A stretch of DNA of 6,659 nt from Bacillota bacterium (GCA_023424785.1 JAFADP010000057.1:1-6659), one strand, 5' to 3'. Shown: positions 1 to 6,103, counted from the stretch's first letter. The notes: a model not told the origin generated them from the sequence alone. Made by a program: numbers and translations.

Positions 1-79
1 TGTCTAGCCGTTGTAACACTCCCTTGTTCTATATAACAGGGAGCTAACAACGGACACGACCCTAGATTAACTCAGCTAA
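1..79 (+). ncRNA. Probable 3' part of a structured non-coding RNA, cut by the window start
   Basis: This stretch does not code in any convincing frame and is about 47% G+C over the first 60 bases, far above the other intergenic DNA here. It folds well. CCGTTGT (8-14) pairs with ACAACGG (47-53). Inside that, 19-24 pairs with 38-43 and 26-28 with 35-37, leaving T25 bulged and a six-base loop (29-34). TGT (1-3) can pair with ACA (54-56), so the helix may continue upstream of the window. A probably single-stranded segment (57-79) follows, then the terminator-like hairpin at 80-110. A compact GC-rich fold ending in such a hairpin suggests a stable RNA or riboswitch-like leader. I could not assign a family: it does not match what I know of tmRNA, RNase P RNA, 6S RNA, SRP RNA or the common riboswitches. 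The clostridial raiA-motif RNA is only a guess. It could also be the 3' untranslated region of an upstream gene. Confidence 0.4.
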
Positions 80-122
80 ATTCAGTAGGAGATAAAAACT
101 CCTACTGAATAAGTTTCGTTTT
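80..122 (+). terminator. Intrinsic-terminator-like hairpin ending the left-edge RNA
   Basis: A perfect 12-bp stem (80-91 with 99-110) encloses a seven-base A-rich loop (92-98). The T-rich tract after it is imperfect: AAG, then TTTCGTTTT (114-122). The long perfect stem makes termination likely, but the interrupted U tract may make it leaky, so some transcription could reach the gene at 211. Confidence 0.6.
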
Positions 123-210
123 ATAAAGGAATAGTATGAATATATATAGCATAAAGATAAAGCAATAGGAGTATTTTAAAAGTTATAAAAGCTAAAGGGG
201 TTGACTTTTC

Positions 211-654
211 ATGATTAGAACTTTGGTTTGTACAAAAGATAAATGCTCTGGAAATAAGTTTTATATTGAAAGTATAGATAATAGATTGAAGGCAACTTGT
301 AGAGAATGTGGAACTTCTTATTATTATAATAATAGCAAAGATGATTTTATAATGTTATCTAGTTGTTCAAAATGTAATAATAATACTTTTAAATTATTTG
401 TAGGTGGAGAAGGTGATGGTATATATGCTAAGTGTACAGAATGTGGATCTCCACCAGAAAAGGTATTTGTAGATCCAGATGGTACACAGATTTCATATGA
501 AGCAAAGTTATTATATGATATAAGACAGGTTATGAATCAAGTAGAACAAAAAGTATGTAATTTAGAAATAAAAATAGAGCAAATGGAAAAAGCACAAGAG
601 ATGATAGAAGAATCTTTAGCATATATAAATAAATATATAGTAGATCAAAGATAA
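211..654 (+). CDS. Uncharacterised protein with two zinc-ribbon knuckle pairs and a C-terminal coiled coil
   Basis: This 147-residue protein has no family I can name. It carries two tandem treble-cleft or zinc-ribbon-like units: C7-x4-C12 with C30-x2-C33, and C52-x2-C55 with C75-x2-C78. Each could bind one zinc ion with four cysteines, and both second knuckles read C-x-E-C-G. Residues 97-143 are rich in Glu, Lys, Gln and Ile with hydrophobic residues at heptad-like spacing, so a helical coiled coil that oligomerises or docks a partner is likely. There is no signal peptide or membrane segment, so it should be cytoplasmic. The ATG is preceded by AAAGGGG (194-200) at a spacing of ten, which supports this start. 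It follows the structured RNA block and lies 71 bp before the VanZ-like gene, with no terminator visible between them, so the two may share a transcript. Zinc-ribbon proteins often bind nucleic acid, but nothing here proves that role. Confidence 0.85.
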   Translation: MIRTLVCTKDKCSGNKFYIESIDNRLKATCRECGTSYYYNNSKDDFIMLSSCSKCNNNTFKLFVGGEGDGIYAKCTECGSPPEKVFVDPDGTQISYEAKLLYDIRQVMNQVEQKVCNLEIKIEQMEKAQEMIEESLAYINKYIVDQR

Positions 655-725
655 TAAATATATAGAATATATTGATAAAATTGTGTATAATAACCTAAAG
701 AAGTAATACAAACCAGGAGATAACA

Positions 726-1169
726 ATGAAGGGAAACAAAAAAATAATAAGATGGATATTATTATTACTATGGATGATATTTATATTTTATATGTCTAGC
801 AAAAGTGGATCAGAATCAACAGAGCAAAGTAATTTAGTAATAAATATATTATCTTATTTAGGAATTAACTTAAATAAAAGATTTCAAAACATAGCTAGTT
901 TTATTGTGAGAAAAACAGCACATTTAACTGAATATTGTATATTATTTATATTAGCATATAGAGTAGCAATATTATATATTAATACAAGAAAAGCTAAGAT
1001 TATAACATTATTCTTTGTATTTATTTATGCAGCAACAGATGAAATTCATCAATTGTTTGTTCCAGGAAGAGAAGGCATGTTTAGAGATGTATTAATTGAT
1101 ACTTGTGGTGCTATAGTAGCAATAGGAATTATAAAGTTATATGAGAAATTATTAAGTAGGAATTCTTGA
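726..1169 (+). CDS. VanZ-family integral membrane protein
   Basis: The 147-residue product fits the VanZ-like domain family. It has about four membrane segments (roughly residues 8-24, 66-84, 90-104 and 121-138). Family hallmarks visible are the SSKSG-x-ES-x3-S stretch after the first helix (24-35), the R-K-x2-H-x2-E-Y motif (R62, K63, H66, E69, Y70), D105-E106-x-H108-Q109, the PGR turn (113-115), and R120-D121 with D125 and G128. VanZ itself gives low-level teicoplanin resistance in enterococcal van clusters. Most chromosomal homologues, including stand-alone ones like this, have no known function, and no van genes are present, so resistance should not be inferred. The ATG follows AGGAG (715-719) at a spacing of six. 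The stop codon lies inside the stem of the terminator that ends the unit. Confidence 0.9.
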   Translation: MKGNKKIIRWILLLLWMIFIFYMSSKSGSESTEQSNLVINILSYLGINLNKRFQNIASFIVRKTAHLTEYCILFILAYRVAILYINTRKAKIITLFFVFIYAATDEIHQLFVPGREGMFRDVLIDTCGAIVAIGIIKLYEKLLSRNS

Positions 1170-1190
1170 TATGTTCAAGGGTTCCTTTTT
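1158..1190 (+). terminator. Rho-independent terminator overlapping the end of the VanZ-like gene
   Basis: Bases 1158-1169 pair with 1175-1186 as a 12-bp RNA stem containing two adjacent G-U wobbles, around the five-base loop TATGT. A run of T (1186-1190) and further T-rich sequence follow. The TGA stop codon (1167-1169) forms the loop-proximal part of the left arm, so the terminator is embedded in the last four codons. This separates the unit from the EF-G-like gene. Confidence 0.85.
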
Positions 1191-1296
1191 ATTTATTATA
1201 TGATTATTACTATTATTATTTTTTTAAAACAAACATAATCTTTAAAAAGTAAAAATAAAATTAATAATGATGATAATTATAATTAAAAATCAGAAA

Positions 1297-1342
1297 GGTA
1301 GGTGAGAACCAAATACTAATAGGTTGGTATTTGGAAATTGTT
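1297..1342 (+). promoter_or_regulatory. Leader of the EF-G-like gene: Shine-Dalgarno, hairpin, then start codon
   Basis: A good ribosome-binding sequence, AGGTGA (1300-1305, preceded by AAAGG at 1294-1298), lies 37 bases before the ATG at 1343, too far for normal use. Between them is an inverted repeat: CCAAATAC (1309-1316) with GTATTTGG (1327-1334). In RNA the stem extends to 11 bp through a U-G and two A-U pairs, leaving a four-base loop (1320-1323). If folded, the hairpin leaves 11 unpaired bases between the Shine-Dalgarno and ATG, a workable distance. Phage T4 gene 25 is a known case of such a folded initiation region. A TATAAT at 1278-1283 could be the -10 box of a start near 1290, but no good -35 is visible. 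Confidence 0.55.
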
Positions 1343-3415
1343 ATGAAAGATTATAATATGAACAATATTAGGAACATAGGTATACTAGGACATAGTGCAG
1401 TAGGAAAGACTTCTTTATCAGAAGCACTTTTATTTTGCTCAAATACAATAGATAGATTAGGTATTGTAGAAGATGGAACTACAGTTTCTGATTTTGATAA
1501 TGAAGAAAAGAAGAGAAGAATATCTTTAACAACATCAATTCTTCCCTTTAAATTTAATAATATAAAAATAAATGTGGTAGATACTCCTGGATATTTTGAT
1601 TTTTTAGGTGAGTGTATTGAAGGGATGAGAGCTGTTGATACAGCAATTATTACTGTTTGTGCAGTATCAGGAGTACAGGTAGGAACTGAAAAGGCGTGGG
1701 ATTATTGTGATAAAATAAAGTTGCCAAGAACATTTTTTATAAATAAGTTAGATAGAGAGAATGCAAATTTTGAAAAGACTTTAGAAGATATAAAATCTCA
1801 TTTTGGAAAAGTAGCAGTACCTATTCAATATCCTATTGGTGAGGAAGAGAACTTTATAGGCGTAGTAAACGTTATAACAAAGAGAGCACGTATTTACAAT
1901 CCTAAAACTAAGAGAATGGAGGAGGGAGAAATTCCTGAAGATTTAATTGATAAAATTGATGAATGTAAAAGTATGATAATTGAAGCAGTTGCAGAAACTG
2001 ATGAAGTATTACTTGATAAATACTTTAATGATGAAGAATTAACTGATTTAGAAATATATGAAGGATTAATAAATGGATGCACATCTGGAGAGATTGCTCC
2101 AGTTATGTGTGGTTCAGCAACTAAAGCTATAGGAATTAATACATTACTTGAGGATATAGTGGAATGTTTTCCATCTCCTAAGTATGCTATTTCTCAAAAA
2201 TCTGTTTCCTTAGATAAGAATGAAGATGTATTTATTGATATAAATGAAAAAGATCCATTTTCAGCATTAGTATTTAAAACAATAGCTGATCCATTTGTAG
2301 GCAAAATATCTTTATTTAGAGTAATTACTGGAAAACTAAATGGAGAAAAGGATGTAGTTAATACAAATAAAAATAAAAGTGAAAAATTATCTAATGTATT
2401 TTTTATTAGAGGAAAAAATCAAATTCAAACAAAAGAAATTGTAGCAGGAGATATAGGAGCTGTATCAAAATTGCAGTACACAGAAACTGGTGATACTTTA
2501 TGTGATGATAAATTTAAAATTATATATGATAAAATTAATTTTCCAAAGCCTAATTTATCTATGGCAGTTTTACCTAAGAATAAAGGTGATGAAGATAAAA
2601 TATCATTAGGATTAAATAAATTATTAGATGAAGATCCTGTACTATCTTTATCTAGAGATACTGAAAATGCAGAAACAATAATTTCTGGATTAGGAGAAAC
2701 TCATTTAGAGGTAGTAGCCTCAAAATTAAAATCTAAGTTTGGTATTGATGTATTATTGAGGTTACCTAAAGTGCCTTATAGAGAAACTATAAAAGGAAGT
2801 GCTGATGTTCAAGGAAAACATAAAAAACAATCTGGTGGTCATGGGCAATATGGAGATGTAAAAATTTTATTTGAACCTAGAGATGATGGTAAAGAAGAAT
2901 TAGAATTTATAGATAAGGTTGTTGGAGGGGTTGTACCTAAAAACTTTATACCAGCAGTAGAAAAAGGATTAAGAGAATGTATGAATCAGGGGGTTATTGC
3001 TGGGTATCCTGTAATAAGATTAAGAGCAACATTACATGATGGTTCATATCATCCAGTAGATTCATCTGAAATGGCATTTAAAGTAGCAGCTTCATTAGCA
3101 TATAAAAAAGGAATAGAATCTGCAAAACCAATATTATTGGAACCAATAATGCATGTTGATATAATTATTCCTAATGATTATATGGGAGATATTATGGGAG
3201 ATATTAATAAGAAGAGAGGAAGAGTTATAGGAATGGAGCCTGAAGGTAGAGAAAATCAAAGAGTAATTGCAGAAGTTCCTATGTCAGAAATGTTTAAATA
3301 TGCTACAGATCTAAGATCAATTACACAAGGTAGGGGATCATTTGAAATGAGATTTGAAAGATATGAAGAGGTACCATCAACAGAAGTTAATAAAATAATA
3401 GAGGGTTCAAAATAA
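1343..3415 (+). CDS. Elongation factor G-like translational GTPase (stand-alone fusA-type paralogue)
   Basis: The product is 690 residues, the usual length for EF-G-like paralogues. In order: GTPase domain with G1 GHSAVGKTS (16-24), G3 DTPG (80-83) and G4 NKLD (134-137), and CGSA as G5; domain II (about 300-380); domain III (about 400-475); domain IV with SGGHGQYG and the LHDGSYHPVDSSE loop, whose His570 corresponds to the decoding-centre tip of EF-G; and domain V with YMGDIMGDINKKRG. The G2 region reads RRISLTTS rather than the RGITI-type sequence of canonical EF-G, as is common in the EF-G-like branch. True fusA normally sits in the str operon with rpsL, rpsG and tuf; this gene is alone, so it is probably a paralogue whose precise role (translocation, recycling or something else) is unknown. 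An in-frame TTG at 1331 would add four residues but lies inside a leader hairpin. The ATG at 1343 gives the family-like start MKDYNMNNIRNIGILGH. No terminator with a U tract follows. Confidence 0.93.
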   Translation: MKDYNMNNIRNIGILGHSAVGKTSLSEALLFCSNTIDRLGIVEDGTTVSDFDNEEKKRRISLTTSILPFKFNNIKINVVDTPGYFDFLGECIEGMRAVDTAIITVCAVSGVQVGTEKAWDYCDKIKLPRTFFINKLDRENANFEKTLEDIKSHFGKVAVPIQYPIGEEENFIGVVNVITKRARIYNPKTKRMEEGEIPEDLIDKIDECKSMIIEAVAETDEVLLDKYFNDEELTDLEIYEGLINGCTSGEIAPVMCGSATKAIGINTLLEDIVECFPSPKYAISQKSVSLDKNEDVFIDINEKDPFSALVFKTIADPFVGKISLFRVITGKLNGEKDVVNTNKNKSEKLSNVFFIRGKNQIQTKEIVAGDIGAVSKLQYTETGDTLCDDKFKIIYDKINFPKPNLSMAVLPKNKGDEDKISLGLNKLLDEDPVLSLSRDTENAETIISGLGETHLEVVASKLKSKFGIDVLLRLPKVPYRETIKGSADVQGKHKKQSGGHGQYGDVKILFEPRDDGKEELEFIDKVVGGVVPKNFIPAVEKGLRECMNQGVIAGYPVIRLRATLHDGSYHPVDSSEMAFKVAASLAYKKGIESAKPILLEPIMHVDIIIPNDYMGDIMGDINKKRGRVIGMEPEGRENQRVIAEVPMSEMFKYATDLRSITQGRGSFEMRFERYEEVPSTEVNKIIEGSK

Positions 3416-3459
3416 TATAAAACTAGAATGTTATATCTTCTCTTAGGTTAGAAAGTGTG

Positions 3460-3514
3460 AATTATTACTTTGCATTGACTTTTATTAAGTAGACAGGAAA
3501 GCAAAGTAATAATT
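3460..3514. repeat. 14-bp perfect inverted repeat between the EF-G-like gene and the next unit
   Basis: Bases 3460-3473 are the exact reverse complement of 3501-3514, separated by 27 bases. One bulged A lets the pairing extend by about three more pairs on the outside. The loop contains TTGACT (3475-3480) and a small nested ACTT/AAGT hairpin. No U tract follows, so this is not a standard terminator. It could be a 3' end stabiliser of the EF-G-like mRNA, a protein-binding site or a weak terminator. Confidence 0.55.
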
Positions 3515-3590
3515 TCATACTATTATATTCCATTAGTAAAATAAGAATATAATAATTATTTTGTGGAAAAATAATATTAATAATTCTAAG

Positions 3591-3608
3591 GGAGGTGAAT
3601 TTTACTTG
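3591..3608 (+). promoter_or_regulatory. Shine-Dalgarno that fixes a TTG start at 3606
   Basis: GGAGGTGA (3591-3598) is an almost full complement of the 16S rRNA 3' end and stands seven bases before TTG (3606-3608). The longer reading frame starts at another TTG (3561), which has no ribosome-binding site and would place this Shine-Dalgarno inside the coding sequence. Confidence 0.8.
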
Positions 3609-3839
3609 TCTGATTACAAAATGGATATTAAAGGGTGTATAGGTTTAAGTGAATATAGTAATATTCATGATTATTTTGGTATAGTTGAGAGAAATGATAG
3701 ATTTAGAATAAATCTAGAACAAGGTAATGATAATGAGATTGGTATTATAAAAACTATGTTAAAGGAATTTGGATTTTATATTTATGAGCAGGGATATGAA
3801 AATGAAGGAAGTTACTATATAAACACATATAAGTTATAA
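3606..3839 (+). CDS. Small protein of unknown function (77 residues, TTG start)
   Basis: I do not recognise this family. The product is a soluble, fairly acidic 77-residue protein with no signal peptide, membrane segment or metal-binding cluster; it has one cysteine (C11). It looks like a small alpha/beta domain: a probable strand around residues 33-38 (FRINLE), an amphipathic helix at about 43-55 (NEIGIIKTMLKEF), then aromatic-rich strands (57-61 and 69-75). The start is set by the strong Shine-Dalgarno at 3591. The gene ends 38 bp before the ATG of the phosphatase, with no terminator between, so the two are probably cotranscribed. A TATAAT at 3548-3553 might serve as -10 but lacks a -35. 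That a compact reading frame has such a strong ribosome-binding site argues that it is a real gene; any functional link to the phosphatase is inference. Confidence 0.75.
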   Translation: MSDYKMDIKGCIGLSEYSNIHDYFGIVERNDRFRINLEQGNDNEIGIIKTMLKEFGFYIYEQGYENEGSYYINTYKL

Positions 3840-3862
3840 TATAATTGTTATACATAAATATT

Positions 3863-3880
3863 AAGGGGGATTTTTTAATG
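3863..3880 (+). promoter_or_regulatory. Shine-Dalgarno that fixes the ATG start of the phosphatase at 3878
   Basis: AAGGGGG (3863-3869) lies eight bases before ATG (3878-3880). The in-frame TTG at 3845 would add eleven residues, lacks its own ribosome-binding site, and would push the conserved RHG motif away from its usual place near the N terminus. Confidence 0.8.
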
Positions 3881-4504
3881 ACAGAAATTTATTTATCAAG
3901 ACATGGCCAGACTATATGGAACTTATCTAAAAGACTTCAGGGATCTGCCAATTCGGAATTAACACCTAATGGAATAGAAAGAGCTAAAATTTTGGCACGT
4001 AGATTAAATAATATAGATTTAGACTGTATATATACAAGCCCTATAAAAAGAGCATATGAAACCGCTGTTATATTAAAGGGAAATAAAAATATAGATATAA
4101 TATGTGAAGAAGGATTAAGAGAATTAAGTTTTGGTGATTATGAAGGATATACTGAAGAGGAATTACTAAAAGAAAATAGAGGCTATGAAATATCTAAAAT
4201 TTTTAATGGAGATATTGAAACTAGATGTCCAAATGGAGAAAGTTTAAAAGAGTTATATGCTAGAGTAAATATTGCATTAGATAAAATATTAATTAAAGAA
4301 AAAAATAAAAAGATATTAATTGTATCTCATGGTATGGCTTTAAAAGCTATAATAAATTATTTTAGAGAAGATGATAATTTTTTTGATATTATAATGGGAC
4401 AAGTTACTTTATCTAAGGTAATAGAAGATAACAATAAATTTAAATTTGAATTTATTAATGATGGAAGTCACTTTGGAGAAGAGAGTTCAAAGCTAGGTTG
4501 GTAA
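3878..4504 (+). CDS. Histidine phosphatase family protein (phosphoglycerate mutase-like, branch 1)
   Basis: The 208-residue product has the full histidine phosphatase signature. IYLSRHGQT (4-12) supplies Arg8 and the nucleophile His9, which is phosphorylated during catalysis. TSP-x2-R-A-x-ET (53-62) gives the phosphate-binding Arg58. LRELSFGDYEG (80-90) gives the likely acid Glu82, and VSHG (149-152) gives the second histidine, His151. The length and the LRE-x4-GDYEG pattern fit the small CobC/GpmB/PhoE-like subgroup. Members include alpha-ribazole phosphatase of cobalamin synthesis, sugar-phosphate phosphatases and broad-specificity enzymes. The substrate cannot be read from sequence, and no cobalamin genes are nearby, so a vitamin B12 role is not supported. 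It is cytoplasmic, with no signal peptide. It is the second gene of a likely two-gene unit and is followed by the terminator at 4692. Confidence 0.92.
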   Translation: MTEIYLSRHGQTIWNLSKRLQGSANSELTPNGIERAKILARRLNNIDLDCIYTSPIKRAYETAVILKGNKNIDIICEEGLRELSFGDYEGYTEEELLKENRGYEISKIFNGDIETRCPNGESLKELYARVNIALDKILIKEKNKKILIVSHGMALKAIINYFREDDNFFDIIMGQVTLSKVIEDNNKFKFEFINDGSHFGEESSKLGW

Positions 4505-4645
4505 AAAAAATTAAATTTATTATGAATATTAACATAAGGTTGAACATATAATAATGATATAAGCAATAAATTCTTTTCCTAATACATATAATAACTTTAA
4601 GATGTTTACTTTTAAGAAACTGTAGTTGGGATTAGAATTTTTTAT

Positions 4646-4683
4646 ATAAAGGCTATTCTTGATATATCAAGAATAGCTTATAT
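4646..4683. repeat. Perfect 26-bp palindrome between the phosphatase and cinA
   Basis: Bases 4652-4664 are exactly mirrored by 4665-4677, with no spacer in the DNA. Allowing one G-U pair and one mismatch, pairing extends from 4646 to 4683. No T tract follows. It lies about 15 bases before the terminator, so the transcript would end in two consecutive hairpins. It could be an operator for a dimeric regulator, an RNA processing or stabilising hairpin, or part of a small RNA. The rest of 4505-4645 is AT-rich and shows nothing else I can support. Confidence 0.65.
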
Positions 4684-4691
4684 GAAGGTAA

Positions 4692-4721
4692 TTAGGAGGG
4701 GTGACCCTCCTAACTTTTTTT
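4692..4721 (+). terminator. Strong rho-independent terminator after the phosphatase unit
   Basis: TTAGGAGGG (4692-4700) pairs with CCCTCCTAA (4705-4713) as a perfect 9-bp, GC-rich stem closed by the GNRA tetraloop GTGA (4701-4704). It is followed by C and seven T (4715-4721). This is the clearest terminator in the window and isolates cinA from the upstream genes. Confidence 0.93.
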
Positions 4722-4751
4722 GAAGTTTATAGAATGTAATTAATTTCTTAA

Positions 4752-4762
4752 TATGGTACAAT
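4752..4762 (+). promoter_or_regulatory. Probable extended -10 promoter of cinA
   Basis: TATGG followed by TACAAT (-10 at 4757-4762) fits the Gram-positive extended -10 pattern TRTGN-TATAAT with one mismatch. No clear -35 hexamer lies 17 bases upstream, which is tolerated in extended -10 promoters. Transcription would start near 4769, just after the terminator at 4692-4721, giving a short leader to the AGGAG (4782-4786) of cinA. Confidence 0.5.
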
Positions 4763-4793
4763 TAATATAAAATAAAAATATAGGAGTATAAAA

Positions 4794-6038
4794 ATGAGAG
4801 CAGAAATAATTTCAGTTGGTACAGAAATATTATTAGGTGATATTTTAAATACAAATACACAATTCTTATCTAAGGAGCTAGCTTCTATAGGTATAGAGGT
4901 ATATCGTCAAGAGACAATAGGAGATAATGAAAGTAGACTGTTGGAAGTATTAGAAGAATCATTTAAGAGATGTGATATAGTTATTACAACTGGAGGATTA
5001 GGACCTACAAGTGATGATTTAACTAAAGAGACTGCATGTAAATTCTTTAATATGAATTTAGAATTACATGAAGAATCTTTAGATGAATTAAAAAAATATT
5101 TTAATAGATTAGGTAGAGAAATTTCAGAAAGTAATTATAAGCAAGTATATTTTCCTAAGGAAGCTAAGGTATTACCAAATCCTAATGGAACAGCTCCAGG
5201 AGCTATATTAGAGAAGAATGGAAAAATCATAGTTATTCTTCCTGGACCTCCAAGAGAAATGAAACCAATGTATTTAAATTATGTTAAACCTTATCTTATA
5301 CCTAAGGGAGATGGGATGATATTTTCAAAGGTAGTTAGAACATTAGGAATAGGAGAAAGTTTAGCAGCAGAAAAGCTTAAGGATATTATAGAGGAAGGTA
5401 AAAATCCTACAGTAGCACCATATGCAAAAGAAGATGATGTTATTTTCAGAATTACTGCAAAATCTAAGAGTGAAGAAGAAGCATTAAAATTAATAGAACC
5501 TATACAAAGAAAGATAGAAAATATATTAGGCGAAGATGTTTATGGCAGTGGAGAAGATATTACTATAGAAGAAGTATTAGCTAATCTTCTTTTAAAGTAT
5601 AAACTTACAATTTCAAGTGCTGAATCTTGTACAGGAGGAATGATAGCTAGTAGATTAATATCTATACCTGGAATATCAGAGGTATTCTTAGAAGGTGCTG
5701 TTACATATTCAAATGAAGCAAAGGTTAGAACATTAGGTGTAAAAGAAGATACGCTTAAAAAGTATGGTGCTGTAAGTGAAGAAACAGCAAGAGAAATGGC
5801 TGAAGGAATAGCAAAAATAACAGGATCAGATATATCTGTAGTTACTACAGGAATTGCAGGACCTGATGGTGGAACATATGAAAAGCCTGTTGGACTTGTT
5901 TATATAGGAGTTTATTACAAAGGAGAAGTAGAAGTTTATAGAAATGTATTTAATGGAGATAGAAATAAAGTAAGAAATAAATCAACAGTATTAGCTTTAG
6001 ATAAGGTAAGAAGAAAAATTTTATCTAAAGTTAATTAA
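4794..6038 (+). CDS. cinA: CinA: nucleotide pyrophosphatase-like domain fused to nicotinamide-nucleotide amidase
   Basis: The 414-residue product has the full CinA length and both halves. The N-terminal molybdopterin-binding-like (COG1058) domain begins IISVGTEILLGD (5-16), then has TTGGLGPTSDD (65-75), GTAPGA near 132 and LPGPPREMKP near 150. A linker domain follows. The C-terminal PncC/CinA-C amidase domain has SAESCTGG (275-282), the VTYSNEAK stretch, and TTGIAGPDGG (351-360). In characterised CinA proteins the C-terminal domain deamidates nicotinamide mononucleotide in NAD recycling, while the N-terminal domain can hydrolyse ADP-ribose or related dinucleotides. The name comes from competence-induced damage in streptococci; a competence role here is not shown. 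It is cytoplasmic. ATG follows AGGAG at a spacing of seven. In many Firmicutes cinA is followed by recA, but here it stands as its own unit. Confidence 0.97.
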   Translation: MRAEIISVGTEILLGDILNTNTQFLSKELASIGIEVYRQETIGDNESRLLEVLEESFKRCDIVITTGGLGPTSDDLTKETACKFFNMNLELHEESLDELKKYFNRLGREISESNYKQVYFPKEAKVLPNPNGTAPGAILEKNGKIIVILPGPPREMKPMYLNYVKPYLIPKGDGMIFSKVVRTLGIGESLAAEKLKDIIEEGKNPTVAPYAKEDDVIFRITAKSKSEEEALKLIEPIQRKIENILGEDVYGSGEDITIEEVLANLLLKYKLTISSAESCTGGMIASRLISIPGISEVFLEGAVTYSNEAKVRTLGVKEDTLKKYGAVSEETAREMAEGIAKITGSDISVVTTGIAGPDGGTYEKPVGLVYIGVYYKGEVEVYRNVFNGDRNKVRNKSTVLALDKVRRKILSKVN

Positions 6039-6042
6039 AAAA

Positions 6043-6078
6043 TAACCCCTATTCTAAAAAAGGTAGAGATAGGGGTTA
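6043..6078. terminator. Hairpin after cinA, oriented as a terminator on the - strand
   Basis: TAACCCCTAT (6043-6052) pairs with ATAGGGGTTA (6069-6078). The stem continues through TCTA (6053-6056) and TAGA (6064-6067), with G6068 bulged, around a seven-base loop. It begins five bases after the cinA stop. On the + strand no T tract follows, but six A (6037-6042) lie immediately before it, which become a U tract for a leftward transcript. It is therefore canonical only on the - strand; on + it may stabilise or weakly end the cinA mRNA. Confidence 0.6.
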
Positions 6079-6103
6079 CAACAATATATATAAATAAAAT
6101 GGG

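Noticed and set aside
136..168. Ten-residue frame MNIYSIKIKQ before the zinc-ribbon gene, with AAAGGA upstream
   Set aside because: It is too short and too low in complexity to separate from chance in AT-rich DNA.
686..691. Isolated TATAAT before the VanZ-like gene (similar boxes at 1278 and 3548)
   Set aside because: None has a convincing -35 at the right distance, and such boxes are expected by chance at this AT content.
726..1169. Glycopeptide resistance cluster suggested by the VanZ-like protein
   Set aside because: No vanA/B ligase, vanH, vanX, vanY or VanRS genes are present, and stand-alone VanZ-family proteins are common in Firmicutes.
1331..1342. TTG at 1331 as start of the EF-G-like gene
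   Set aside because: It lies within the right arm of the leader hairpin, has no properly spaced Shine-Dalgarno, and the family-like N terminus begins at ATG 1343.
1894..2082. 62-residue open frame on the - strand
   Set aside because: It lies wholly inside the EF-G-like gene, is serine- and leucine-rich as expected from reverse reading of AT-rich codons, and lacks a ribosome-binding site.
3182..3205. Perfect tandem 12-bp duplication in the EF-G-like gene
   Set aside because: It encodes MGDIMGDI, the normal domain V motif of EF-G (YMGDVxGDL type), so family conservation and AT-rich codon choice explain it.
3516..3525. CATACTATTA resembling a sporulation sigma-E or sigma-K -10 element
   Set aside because: No matching -35 element lies at the proper distance, and the resemblance is weak in AT-rich DNA.
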